Position numbers and translations under genes: made by a program. DNA of 28,545 bases from DATAYF01 sp036272735 (GTDB taxonomy: Bacteria; Chloroflexota; Ktedonobacteria; Ktedonobacterales; Ktedonobacteraceae), in NCBI GenBank assembly GCA_036272735.1, contig DATAYF010000492.1, positions 1-28,545 of the forward strand, in the 5' to 3' direction. Under the pieces are notes generated by a model, which was given only the letters and a program-made list of their open reading frames with translations, made no database searches and was not told where the DNA came from. Shown piece by piece: positions 15,124 to 23,600 of this stretch (within the stretch, counting starts at the first letter, position 1; each line of letters begins with the position of its first letter).

Positions 15124-15879
15124 TCAGTCCCACCAGAAGCCCCACATTGAAGAGCCGAGCAATTTGGCAGCTAAATCTTCAAGCGTCTCTATACCTGGGG
15201 CGACTCCGATCGTATCGGAGCAATACGCAAACTGTTCCCATGCGAGTCGCAAGGCACTCTCTCGATCCTGTGGAGGACGTGATACATACATCGCAACTGT
15301 ATCACTTCCCATGAACATGATTTCGGCTCCATAGTGTTCCTGCCAGTGCTTCATCATACAGACGTGTGCTGGAGAATATGGGCACCCATTCCAACCACCG
15401 AAGTTCACATAGGCCGGAACTCGCCACCCTTCTGTCGTAGGGAGCAATATGAAGGGTTCAAATCGTGGTGCTTCGTTCCCTTTTGTCGTGGAACTGTTCT
15501 TTGGTGTGGCCTTGCCCTGGGTCTTATCCGACCACTCACCACGAGGTACATCATGATGGTAAAATGAGCGATACTCTTCGATGCTTTGGGGGACCCAGTT
15601 CTCTGCATTGAGGCGTAGTCCCTCATCGATGATCTCGTGTGGAGGACGTCTCTTTCCAGGCTGATACTCCATGATGTCTTCCAACGACCTATGAGTCAAG
15701 AGCGGCCAGTACCCGGTCACATCGACCAGACTGCGCAACGTCTGCCAGGTCATAATGTCATTTCTACTCTGGACCTCTCCCTGGTAGGATAGGCCGTCCT
15801 CAAAAACCACGGATGGCAGCAATGAAGACATCCTCATGCCATACTGTTGGAAAAGCGCCGCAAGCGTTTGTTGATCCAT
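15124..15879 (-). CDS. DUF4253 family protein
   Basis: A 251-residue protein; the ATG at 15879 has AGGAG 8 nt upstream. The last 100 residues match DUF4253: GGWNGCPYSPAHVCMMKHWQEHYGAEIMFMGSDTVAMYVSRPP, then ESALRLAWEQFAYCSDTIG and the terminal SSMWGFWWD. The N-terminal half has no family I recognise. Function in DUF4253 is unknown; the domain is often found in scattered, horizontally moving genes. It lies between two IS630-type copies on the same strand, with the right terminal repeat of the larger one only 34 bp upstream, so its own promoter may have been displaced. The insertion could have separated it from its regulatory DNA or supplied new transcription. Confidence 0.82.
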   Translation of the reverse strand: MDQQTLAALFQQYGMRMSSLLPSVVFEDGLSYQGEVQSRNDIMTWQTLRSLVDVTGYWPLLTHRSLEDIMEYQPGKRRPPHEIIDEGLRLNAENWVPQSIEEYRSFYHHDVPRGEWSDKTQGKATPKNSSTTKGNEAPRFEPFILLPTTEGWRVPAYVNFGGWNGCPYSPAHVCMMKHWQEHYGAEIMFMGSDTVAMYVSRPPQDRESALRLAWEQFAYCSDTIGVAPGIETLEDLAAKLLGSSMWGFWWD

Positions 15880-15920
15880 CAAGGTCTCTCCTGCATTTTT
15901 CTCAGTGAGCTAGTGGAGGT

Positions 15921-16577
15921 TCAAGAAACGTGCTGCGTAAGCGGCTCAACCACTTCAGAGCCAAAGTAGTCACAAACACGCTGCTTCACTTCCTGAGCGG
16001 TCAGCAGTCGAGCAGGCTCGACAATGGCTCGCTTGCCATGGACCCACTTTGGCTCAATTCGGTTGAGCCAGGGACTCTTCGTAGGCAACCAGCACGGGAT
16101 GATGCGCACACCACCGTTGTTCCCATACTGTACTGTCTGATTGTGCTCGCGCAGCCAGGTTTTGACCTGTTGACTCACGTGCCAGGAGGCATTATCCCAA
16201 ATCAGGACGAGAACCTGCCGGCCTTGCGCCTGGACTTGTTCGCACAGCCACTCGAGAAAATCGGTAGTCACCTGACTAACCGGGCGTCCTACTACGAAAC
16301 GGAGATACATGTGCTCATCTGTGGCAGAAAGCATCCCGTAGCAGGCGAGCGCTTTGGGATCAGGATCGTTCTTGTCTACCGCGAGTTCCTGCAAACGGAG
16401 CGGCTTGTCCTGTTCACTCCAACTGTGCAAGTCAGGCTGGCTCACGCGACTCCACCACACCTCATCCCAGGTCGGCCAACCTCCCATCCGTAGCGCTTGG
16501 CGAGAGCAACCAGAGCGTCTCGCCGTTTTTTTCCCTGAGATACTCTGGATCAGGACTCGTGATCCAAGGTTTCGCAC
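15921..16577 (-). CDS. IS630-family transposase, DDE catalytic part
   Basis: This frame carries the catalytic half: DEVWWSRVSQPDLHSW (first Asp, about residue 38), VLVLIWDNASWHVSQQVKTWL (second Asp) and IPCWLPTKSPWLNRIEPKWVHGK (the Glu of the DDE triad), and ends VVEPLTQHVS. The real join to the upstream frame is at the A7 run of the minus strand (T7 on the plus strand, 16526-16532): upstream of it the other frame matches the family, downstream this one does. Moving between them needs a +1 step or loss of one A, so expression of the full protein would require frameshifting or transcriptional slippage, or the gene is broken. The shown start is only the first Met of the open frame. Confidence 0.88.
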   Translation of the reverse strand: MRNLGSRVLIQSISGKKTARRSGCSRQALRMGGWPTWDEVWWSRVSQPDLHSWSEQDKPLRLQELAVDKNDPDPKALACYGMLSATDEHMYLRFVVGRPVSQVTTDFLEWLCEQVQAQGRQVLVLIWDNASWHVSQQVKTWLREHNQTVQYGNNGGVRIIPCWLPTKSPWLNRIEPKWVHGKRAIVEPARLLTAQEVKQRVCDYFGSEVVEPLTQHVS

Positions 16578-16953
16578 GCTGCCATCCTACTCCAAGCCGC
16601 TTGAGGGCGAGTCGAATGGTCTCGATACTCACCTGACTCACCGTCAACCTTTGTTCAAAACAGACCTCTGCCGCTAACTCCAGGGTCCATTGGCTCGTCG
16701 CTTTGCCAAAGATGCGCGGACGCTGGTGCAACAGGGTTCGCAGTGCTTCACATTTGGCCTGGTCAAATTGGGCCTGCACGGTTTTTGGCCGAGAAGACTC
16801 TTGCTTGAGGCAACCTAAACCCTTCTGCTCAAACGCGTGGATCGTATCGCGCACGGTCTGCGTTGCACAGCGAAGGCTTGCGGGCGATTTCCGATGGGCG
16901 TTGCTTTCGACTGGATGCGAGCAGAATCTGACTTCGGCGCAGGGTAAAGGCAT
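16462..16953 (-). CDS. IS630-family transposase, HTH part (frameshifted N-terminus)
   Basis: This frame gives the DNA-binding half: LRCATQTVRDTIHAFEQKGLGCL (helix-turn-helix), QWTLELAAEVCFEQR and SIETIRLALKRLGVGWQRAKPWITSPDPEYLREK. It is family-like from about residue 27 to the A7 run, then runs into non-family sequence. At the other end, residues 1-26 look wrong, while a different frame just upstream reads VPIYVRALSPAEQAG ... LRRSQILLASSRKQRPSEIAR, which is the expected N-terminus. The switch falls in 16875-16884, where one extra base separates the two. That looks like a real mutation, so this copy is probably inactive, whatever the role of the A7 site. Confidence 0.85.
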   Translation of the reverse strand: MPLPCAEVRFCSHPVESNAHRKSPASLRCATQTVRDTIHAFEQKGLGCLKQESSRPKTVQAQFDQAKCEALRTLLHQRPRIFGKATSQWTLELAAEVCFEQRLTVSQVSIETIRLALKRLGVGWQRAKPWITSPDPEYLREKNGETLWLLSPSATDGRLADLG

Positions 16954-17084
16954 CTGAGGAGCGCAGCTGGGCTGCGCTCCCTGCTTGTTCGGCTGGACTC
17001 AAGGCTCTGACATAGATAGGGACTTTCCCCTCCTCATTTTAGCAGCTTCTTTCCCCTTTGCACAAAAGCTTTCTTGAACCTGCA

Positions 17085-17169
17085 CTAAGTACAATCAACT
17101 TACTTTTTTGGTATTGTATGTGCCTGGTCGGCGGATCTTATCCCAAATTTGCTCCTTGATTGTACTTAG
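17085..17169. repeat. Inverted repeat (14-bp arms) interrupted at one end by the IS630 element
   Basis: CTAAGTACAATCAA at 17085-17098 and its exact complement at 17156-17169 enclose 57 bp. The first arm contains the TA used by the IS. It lies 28 bp after the end of the S9 peptidase gene and may have been its terminator. Confidence 0.7.
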
Positions 17170-17196
17170 GCTATAAAAAAACTATAACCAGCAGCA

Positions 17197-19236
17197 TTAT
17201 TGCAAGTATTTCGCGAACCAACCTTGAATGTGGTGGAGGCGCTCCAGGCGTAGCTTGGGATGACCACCACGCGACAGGCCGTGACTCTGCCCCTCGAAGC
17301 GCACAAACATTGTCTCGCGCCCCAGGTATTTCAACGCGATAAAGAGCTGCTCCGATTGCTCGATGCTACAGCGCAGATCATTCTCGCTGTGAATAATGAG
17401 CAAGGGCGTATGAATATTCTGCACGTACTTAATGGGTGACATGTGCATATACTTCTCAAGATCTTCCCAGGGGGTCGTCTCAAGGTCGTCGTAGCCCAGG
17501 TCCCAACCCACATCGCTAGTGCCGAACATCGTTGCCATATTGCTCACACAGCGGTCAGTAACTGCCACCTTGAAGCGATCGCTATGGCTGACGAGCCAGT
17601 TGGTCATGAATCCGCCGTAACTGCCACCCGTGACACCCAGACGTTGCTCATCGATGTAGCCGCGCTTCAACAGCTCATCAATGCCTAACTGGATATCGAT
17701 GGAGTCCTTTTCTCCCCAGGCCCCACGAACCGCGTGCGCGAAGTCATACCCATAACCAGTGCTGCCACGAGGGTTGGTGTAGAACACCACGTAGCCTTGC
17801 GCGACCAGCATCTGCATCTCGTGGAAAAAGCCATAGCCGTACTCTGTGTTGGGGCCACCATGAATCTCCACGACCAGCGGATACTTTTTGGAGGCATCAA
17901 AATCGTGCGGTTTGAGAACCCAACCATCAATCGGCCAGCCATCTACGCCTTGATAGGTGATCAGTTCAGGCTGCGCCAGGTGCAGTTCGCTTAGGAATGT
18001 ATCGTTCTGCGTAGAAACGCGTACAATCTCAGCCGAAGGCTCGGTCGAGCGTGTAAAAACCTCCTGGGGATGGGCAGCATCAGCCATCAATAGCGCCAAC
18101 GTTTTGCGGTCGGCATCGATGCTGAAATCGCGCGCGTGCACGTTGCCAGGCGTAAGCACCTGTGATGTGGAAGCAGCACCGTTGGCGGATAGCGCCAGCA
18201 CACGTGTCGCACCGCGATGTGTGGCGAGCACATACAGCGTGCGTCCATCAGCCGACCAGGCGGGCGCAGCAGTAGAGCCATGCCCGTCACCGATATCGCT
18301 ATTGGTCGAGTCCTCGCAAGAGAATTCTTCGCCTTTGGTCAAGCAGGTTGCGGCCGCCTGTTGGGCATCGGCAGCAATCGTGTAGAGGTAAGCGTGTCCT
18401 GCCGAGTGCACCTTCGCTGCACCGAGGAAGGCAATGGTTTTGCCGTCAGGTGACCAGGCAGGAGCACCAGCAGAAAGCGTGCCATCGGTCAGACAGCGCA
18501 ACTCGCCTGCCTTGCCCACGGGCATGGTTAATGTATAGATATCAGCACCAAGCACACGCCAACGGTCTTCGGCACGATTGGAAGCAAAGGCGATCTGTGA
18601 GCCATCGGGCGACCAGGTGGCGTCGCCATCATCCCATTCACCATCGGTAAGCTGCAATGGCGTACCACCAGCAGCCTCGATCAGAAAGAGGTGGGAACGG
18701 CGCTCGTAGATATAACCGGTGCCATCCAGGCGGTACCACATCCGATCAATCACACGAACCTTTGGCAACGCCTTGCCATCTACCTTCTCTTCCTGAGCAG
18801 GACCAACCTCAGCATTGAAGAGCACAAATTTACTGTCGGGCGACCAGGCGGGAGACGTGGCCCCATGCTCCATAAAGGTCAACTGGTGAGCCTCGCCACC
18901 GTCAGTAGGCAGCAACCAGATTTGCGACTTGTCCTGACCTAACTTCTGCTGCTCTTGCTCATCTTTGCCGTGCGTTTCTCCCTCACGCTTGGAAACAAAT
19001 GCTAACCAGCGACCATCGGGAGACCAGCTAGGGCTACTGGCATTCGCAGGACCACCAATAAAGCGTTTCGCTTCGCCACCCTGCGTAGGAGCCACCCAAA
19101 TAGCAGAACGATATTCGTGCTTGCGCTCATCAATGGTGGTGACGACAAAGGCCACTCGCTGCCCATCAGGAGAAATGCGCGGTTGACCCAAAAACTTCAA
19201 TGCGTAGAGGTCTTCAATCGTGATTGGTCGAGTCAT
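17197..19236 (-). CDS. S9-family prolyl oligopeptidase / acylaminoacyl-peptidase-like
   Basis: A 679-residue serine peptidase with GAGAGGA 5 nt before the ATG. Residues about 1-400 form a TolB-like beta-propeller with repeated SPxWSPDGxxIAF-type strands (for example ASSPSWSPDGRWLAFVSKR, APAWSPDGKTIAFLGA). The C-terminal alpha/beta hydrolase domain has the catalytic triad Ser539 (GGSYGGFMTNW), Asp620 (HSENDLRC) and His652 (GQSHGLSRGG). Family knowledge: such enzymes cut peptides after Pro or remove acylated N-terminal residues, with access gated by the propeller. No signal peptide, so cytosolic. It is the last gene of a minus-strand series and is separated from the upstream acidic-protein gene by palindrome H5. 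Confidence 0.95.
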   Translation of the reverse strand: MTRPITIEDLYALKFLGQPRISPDGQRVAFVVTTIDERKHEYRSAIWVAPTQGGEAKRFIGGPANASSPSWSPDGRWLAFVSKREGETHGKDEQEQQKLGQDKSQIWLLPTDGGEAHQLTFMEHGATSPAWSPDSKFVLFNAEVGPAQEEKVDGKALPKVRVIDRMWYRLDGTGYIYERRSHLFLIEAAGGTPLQLTDGEWDDGDATWSPDGSQIAFASNRAEDRWRVLGADIYTLTMPVGKAGELRCLTDGTLSAGAPAWSPDGKTIAFLGAAKVHSAGHAYLYTIAADAQQAAATCLTKGEEFSCEDSTNSDIGDGHGSTAAPAWSADGRTLYVLATHRGATRVLALSANGAASTSQVLTPGNVHARDFSIDADRKTLALLMADAAHPQEVFTRSTEPSAEIVRVSTQNDTFLSELHLAQPELITYQGVDGWPIDGWVLKPHDFDASKKYPLVVEIHGGPNTEYGYGFFHEMQMLVAQGYVVFYTNPRGSTGYGYDFAHAVRGAWGEKDSIDIQLGIDELLKRGYIDEQRLGVTGGSYGGFMTNWLVSHSDRFKVAVTDRCVSNMATMFGTSDVGWDLGYDDLETTPWEDLEKYMHMSPIKYVQNIHTPLLIIHSENDLRCSIEQSEQLFIALKYLGRETMFVRFEGQSHGLSRGGHPKLRLERLHHIQGWFAKYLQ

Positions 19237-19289
19237 AAGTATCCTCTCTTAGAAAATATCTAGGCACGTAGAGTAGAAAGCGCGCTATA

Positions 19290-19354
19290 GCTAAGCCATA
19301 CTCTCTTCTGCACTAGTGTGTATTCGCGTGGTGCAGAAGAGAGTATGGCTTAGC
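19290..19354. repeat. Long perfect palindrome H5 (24-bp arms) containing a stop codon
   Basis: Arms 19290-19313 and 19331-19354 pair perfectly around a 17-nt loop. The TAA stop of the upstream minus-strand gene (19350-19352) lies inside the arm, so the hairpin includes the gene's last bases. No T-tract follows on the minus strand. Confidence 0.9.
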
Positions 19355-20189
19355 GTCGGCGGTGACTGCGTCGTTCGCGCTCTAAAGAAAAATCCAACGT
19401 CTCATGCAAGCGTTCGAAATCGTCAACGTCGAGTTGTAGCTCCACAGCAGGCAGATCATCAGGGCGCGCGTGGCCCTCTTCAAAGAGCTGCAAAACCATA
19501 ATCAACTCGACTTCGAGATCGATCAAGCTGGCGTCGGGTGAGATTTTCAGTATGTGCTGTTCCTCGTCCTCGTCCTCATCATCATCCTTTTCCGTGGCAC
19601 GCGGGATAAACTCGATATTGGTACGCGCGCATTTGAAACGGCCTGTGATCTTGAGCGCATCTGTTGACATTTCCTCGGCCAGTTCGCGTACCACCTCCAT
19701 CATTTGCGTGAAGGCATCCTGCAACTGTTCGAGCGCATCGTCTTCATCGCTTTCCACGCCAACGCCATCGGGCAAAGTACCGCTCTCATGGCTTACCTGG
19801 TTGCTTCCAGTGGCGGTATCGCCGAGACGCTGGCGAGCCAACTCGTTGAGCTGCTTCAATGCCTGAGCGAAAGCGGGCGAGAGCGTACTAGAATCGCGCT
19901 CTGCTGGCTTGTCGCTTATGGTTCCCTCAGGCTCATCTAGAGAGAAATTATGTTCCTCCTCTTCGTCATCATCGTCTTCATCGTCGCCATCCAGGCCAAT
20001 AGCCTCTTCTAGCAGTAAAATTTGCTGGTGCAATTGTTCAGCAACCTCGCGGCTCATATAGGAAAAGACGCGAGTTTGCCGCGAGGCTCCCAGCAGTTGA
20101 AACTGAGGCCAATCCCGGTATCGTTCACGGCCACGCAGATAGCGCAACTCCACAACACCTAACGTATCCAACCGTAGCGAAATGTCCAT
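19350..20189 (-). CDS. Highly acidic protein of unknown function
   Basis: A 279-residue protein with a very good ribosome binding site (GAGGAGGAAGTT before the ATG). I do not recognise a family. The N-terminal 60 residues (MDISLRLDTLGVVELRYLRGRERYRDWPQFQLLG) look folded and beta-rich. Two acid runs follow at about residues 68-80 and 203-212 (almost all Asp/Glu), separated by an amphipathic helical stretch (FAQALKQLNELARQRLGD, ALEQLQDAFTQMMEVVRELAEEM). The C-terminal part (SLIDLEVELIMVLQLFEEGHARPDDLPAVELQLDVDDFERLHETLDF) looks folded again, and it ends in a basic tail RERRSHRRR. No membrane segment or signal. The stop codon lies in palindrome H5. Promoter about 170 bp upstream. Confidence 0.8.
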   Translation of the reverse strand: MDISLRLDTLGVVELRYLRGRERYRDWPQFQLLGASRQTRVFSYMSREVAEQLHQQILLLEEAIGLDGDDEDDDDEEEEHNFSLDEPEGTISDKPAERDSSTLSPAFAQALKQLNELARQRLGDTATGSNQVSHESGTLPDGVGVESDEDDALEQLQDAFTQMMEVVRELAEEMSTDALKITGRFKCARTNIEFIPRATEKDDDEDEDEEQHILKISPDASLIDLEVELIMVLQLFEEGHARPDDLPAVELQLDVDDFERLHETLDFSLERERRSHRRR

Positions 20190-20354
20190 AACTTCCTCCT
20201 CAGAATGAGCAGAATAAACCGGCTACGCCATCGAGCGTTCGTGCAAACACCAGCTCTTCTGTTTGTTCTATTGGCAGTGCACGCAAGAGGATCGCAAATA
20301 CTCCTGATATGATAAAAAATAGGTGATAAATAGGTATTACAAGGTGCACAGACC

Positions 20355-20383
20355 ATCATATATGCAAAATAAGATCTCGTCAA
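20355..20383 (-). promoter_or_regulatory. Promoter upstream of the acidic-protein gene
   Basis: On the minus strand: TTGACG (20378-20383), 17-nt spacer, TATGAT (20355-20360), a good sigma-70 match. The leader to the ATG at 20189 is about 160 nt, long for such a gene. The rest of the gap 20190-20557 shows no coding sequence or RNA gene. Confidence 0.65.
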
Positions 20384-20557
20384 AGTATCGTGAGAACCAG
20401 GGCCAACCCTTACACGCAGTCAATACTCTCTGAAGAGGTAATACACCACGAGTGTTGATTATAGCTTGACGCAAAATATCCCCCCATAATGTCCCTCCCA
20501 TAATATCACAACGGGCATGGATTGACACAATTATGGTGAGGAGTTGAGGGGCAATAC

Positions 20558-20633
20558 GAGAAGTTTGGGGTAGGTGGTGTCGGGTTAGCGGTCGCGGGTC
20601 GCCAACCCGACACCGCCTACCCCAAACTTTCTC
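20558..20633. repeat. Long palindrome H6 (about 30-bp arms) abutting a stop codon
   Basis: Arms 20558-20586 and 20604-20633 pair along their whole length except one extra A in the right arm and one G-U pair; the stem can extend inward through TAGCG/CGCCA with one mismatch. The TGA stop of the 1,238-residue gene on the minus strand (20632-20634) overlaps the outer end of the arm. GC-rich (GGGGTAGG ... CCTACCCC). Confidence 0.88.
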
Positions 20634-23600
20634 ATTTCCATTGCGCCCAGAGGGTAAGCAGGCTATGGCGTGCCAGGCTCAAAGCAGTGGCAATAGTTAA
20701 TAAACAACCGCCCATGATGACCAGGGCCAGGGAGAGTGGTAGTCCAAGCGAGGGAATAAACAAGGCGTGCATCACTCCCACAATCACTAGCGCAGTGCCG
20801 CTGAGCACGAACAGACGGGTACGCGTGACCAGGCCGAGTAAGAGCAGGGCAACCGCCTCCAGCGTTAAAAACATGGTGGGTTGTATATTGTTCTGATGAA
20901 AGCTTAACCAGAGCGTGGGCAAGAACAACAGGACAGCACCAACTAGAGCACTCACCCGCCCAAGGCCCTGCGCCGATGACCAGCTATCGTCACGGGCTAA
21001 AAATGGCGCGACGATGACCAGATAGCTCGCGGGCACTAAACTGACCCAATCCGGGTGGCCTGGGAGAAATGCGGCGATCAGCCAGGCCGGAATCAAGGCG
21101 AGCGACAGACCGGAACCGTAGGTGCACCAACGCTTCCACGCCAGCGAGGACTGTAAGCGACCATGCCAGAAGAGCAGAATGGCAAGCACCAGCAACGAAC
21201 ATGCCCCCGTCAGCGCCAACCGTGGCGCGCTAGCATTTAAGCCTCCTTGCTCGATATTGCTCAGTATCACCAGCGCCATGCCACCTCCAGCTAAAACCAG
21301 GTGAAAATTCCCGATATCAAACAGGCGATGTGAGGGAGCGAGACGACGCCAGATGAACTGCGCTGCGAAGGTGAGCACACAAAGCAGGTCGAAGACCAGC
21401 GTTTGTTGCCACAAGGGTAAGGACAGTTGCCAGATGGTAAGTGCCACCAGCAGAGTTGCAAGCATGACGATTTCCGGTAGACGCTCGATCAGCATGATCA
21501 ACAGTGTAAAGGCGATGAAAGCAAGCAGACAGGCCAACACCAGGTCTGCTGGTAAGAGGGCTTTTTCCGCGTATCCCCAACCAACCGTAGCGCACAGGGT
21601 CACGAAAGCCGCGAGATACCAGGCACCATTCCAGGCAAAACGTCCTCCCGTCGGCACCGTTACATTGCCACTCGTACCCCACGCACCCAGGACCATGGGC
21701 ACAACGCGGCCAGTTACTATACCCAGACAGCCAGTCGCAAAGACCAAACCAGTCAGCAGCAGCAATGCTGCGGGACCCTGCACATGGCAACTCGTCGTCC
21801 CAATACCGAAGCAAGCAACATCTTGTAGCACCAGGTACGCGGCCCACAGCACCAGCACGGTCGCTATCCACGACAACGCAGGCTTACGCTCAAACAACAG
21901 CAGACTATAGGCCAATACAGCATAGATGAGCAGTGCAACAAACGTGGCTGTAAACGACGAGGACATCGCCACCGCTGAGCCAGTAAAGCCCATCACCAGC
22001 AGGGATAGTAAAGAGCTGGCGTAAAAGGGCCAGGCCCAGGCTCGCATACGCACGCGCCCAACTGACCAACCAGCAATCAAGAGAGCAGGAGCCAGGTACA
22101 CCAGTACAGTAAAGGTATCGCCCGGCATCAGCAGAGCAATCGTGGCAAACGTGACACTGCCGAGAAGCCATTCCCGCTCGTCGGCGGCGACAGCAGCGAC
22201 ATACCAGAAGAGTGCCAGGCAAGCCAGCCATAATGGAGGCGAAAATGGTAGTGCCAGGCTAGCAGGCACGACGCCACCCGTAGCCTTGATCATAGCGTAT
22301 AACGCAAAGCTCAGGCCACACAGAAAACCGGTCAGCAGCAGCGGCCATTCCCACGATAATGCTGATGACACACGAGCGAGTACCACATTGCCCATGGTTA
22401 CAGGCCAACGTGCCACGCCACTCCGTTTGATGCCCACAGCGAGAAAAGGCAGACCTAAGCCCAGCACCAACACCATCAACGGTCTTGCCCACACGAAAGG
22501 CAACGCGATTATAGCAAAGACACAGGATAGCCAGAGGATGGAAAAGCGCCTTTGGCACACTATAAGGCTATAGGAAATTACAGCAAAGAGAAATGCGCAA
22601 GTGGCCGTGAGATCGGAGCTCTGCCCCAGGCTCAGCGCCAGCGTCTGGACCGCGCCCCACAGCGCAAACACATCGAGAGAATTAGACCAGTATGCGCTGG
22701 TTCTGCGACGCACTACCACAGCCAATGCCACCACAGCCAGTGTCATGCCCAGCAACCACCACAGCGGACGACCGTGAACAGACAGCAGGAGCACGCCATA
22801 TGCCCACTCGAACAGCACGCCACTCACTAACAATAACCAGCAGGCAGAACGCAGTGAGGATGCAGGCGTTTTTTGCCAGCCGGTAGAACAGAACAGAACA
22901 AACAGCGAAAGCATTCCTGAGGCTATAAGAAGCAGGATTTGCCAGAACGCGTTACCCGGTAACGTCGTATATACCTTAGCAAAAGCGTTCACGAGCACCA
23001 GGATTGGCACGGACGGAGCAATGATCAAGGGCACAATGCCAGCAAGAAGCAAGCTGGGCAAGTACATATGGAAGCGCAACCGTTGCACAGGTTGGCCCTG
23101 CGCTAGCACGAAACGAGCTAACAAAGCATATCCCCAGGCGGTGATAGTGGCGCTACAGGCGTAACCAAGGGGGGGCAAGTTCAAGACATAGGCCAGGCTA
23201 GTAATACATAGCAGCAATAGGTAGGGCAGGGGCAACGTCCATAGCAAGGATTTTCGTAACCAGGCATGCAATCCCACCCAGGCAAACAGCAACCAGACCA
23301 GGCAAGCTGCAATCCAACGAAACTCATACGAAAGTCCATAAACAAGATCTGCATTGAACGAGAATAGCAGGGCCAGACAGCCGATAGCAACCACCGTCCA
23401 CATCAACGTTTGCGCGGCTTTGCGCAATATTTCTAGGGAGCCAGCAAAGGGCCATTGTAACGCGTTGTTACGCTCCACGAAAAGCAGTAGAGGAAGAGCC
23501 AGCAGCAACAGACCTACCGGCCACCATCCAAAGTACAGGTGGAGTGCGGATGCCGTGGCGAGATCAGCGACCGCCAGAGCGATACCAGCTAAGTAGCTAA

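Larger units (their letters stand above)
15913..17085 (-). mobile_element. IS630-type insertion sequence, complete ends
   Basis: A 1,173-bp element. Terminal inverted repeats match in 15 of the first 16 bases: GTGGAGGTTCAAGAAA at 15913-15928, and GTGCAGGTTCAAGAAA read inward from 17085. It is bordered by TA on both sides (15911-15912 and 17086-17087), the target duplication of the IS630/Tc1 superfamily. It contains two overlapping transposase frames on the minus strand. The right junction falls inside one arm of an inverted repeat of the host DNA. Confidence 0.93.

Noticed and set aside
14873..15145. 90-codon minus-strand frame over the IS remnant
   Set aside because: It is an out-of-frame shadow of the decayed transposase; the family-matching frame runs through the same bases.
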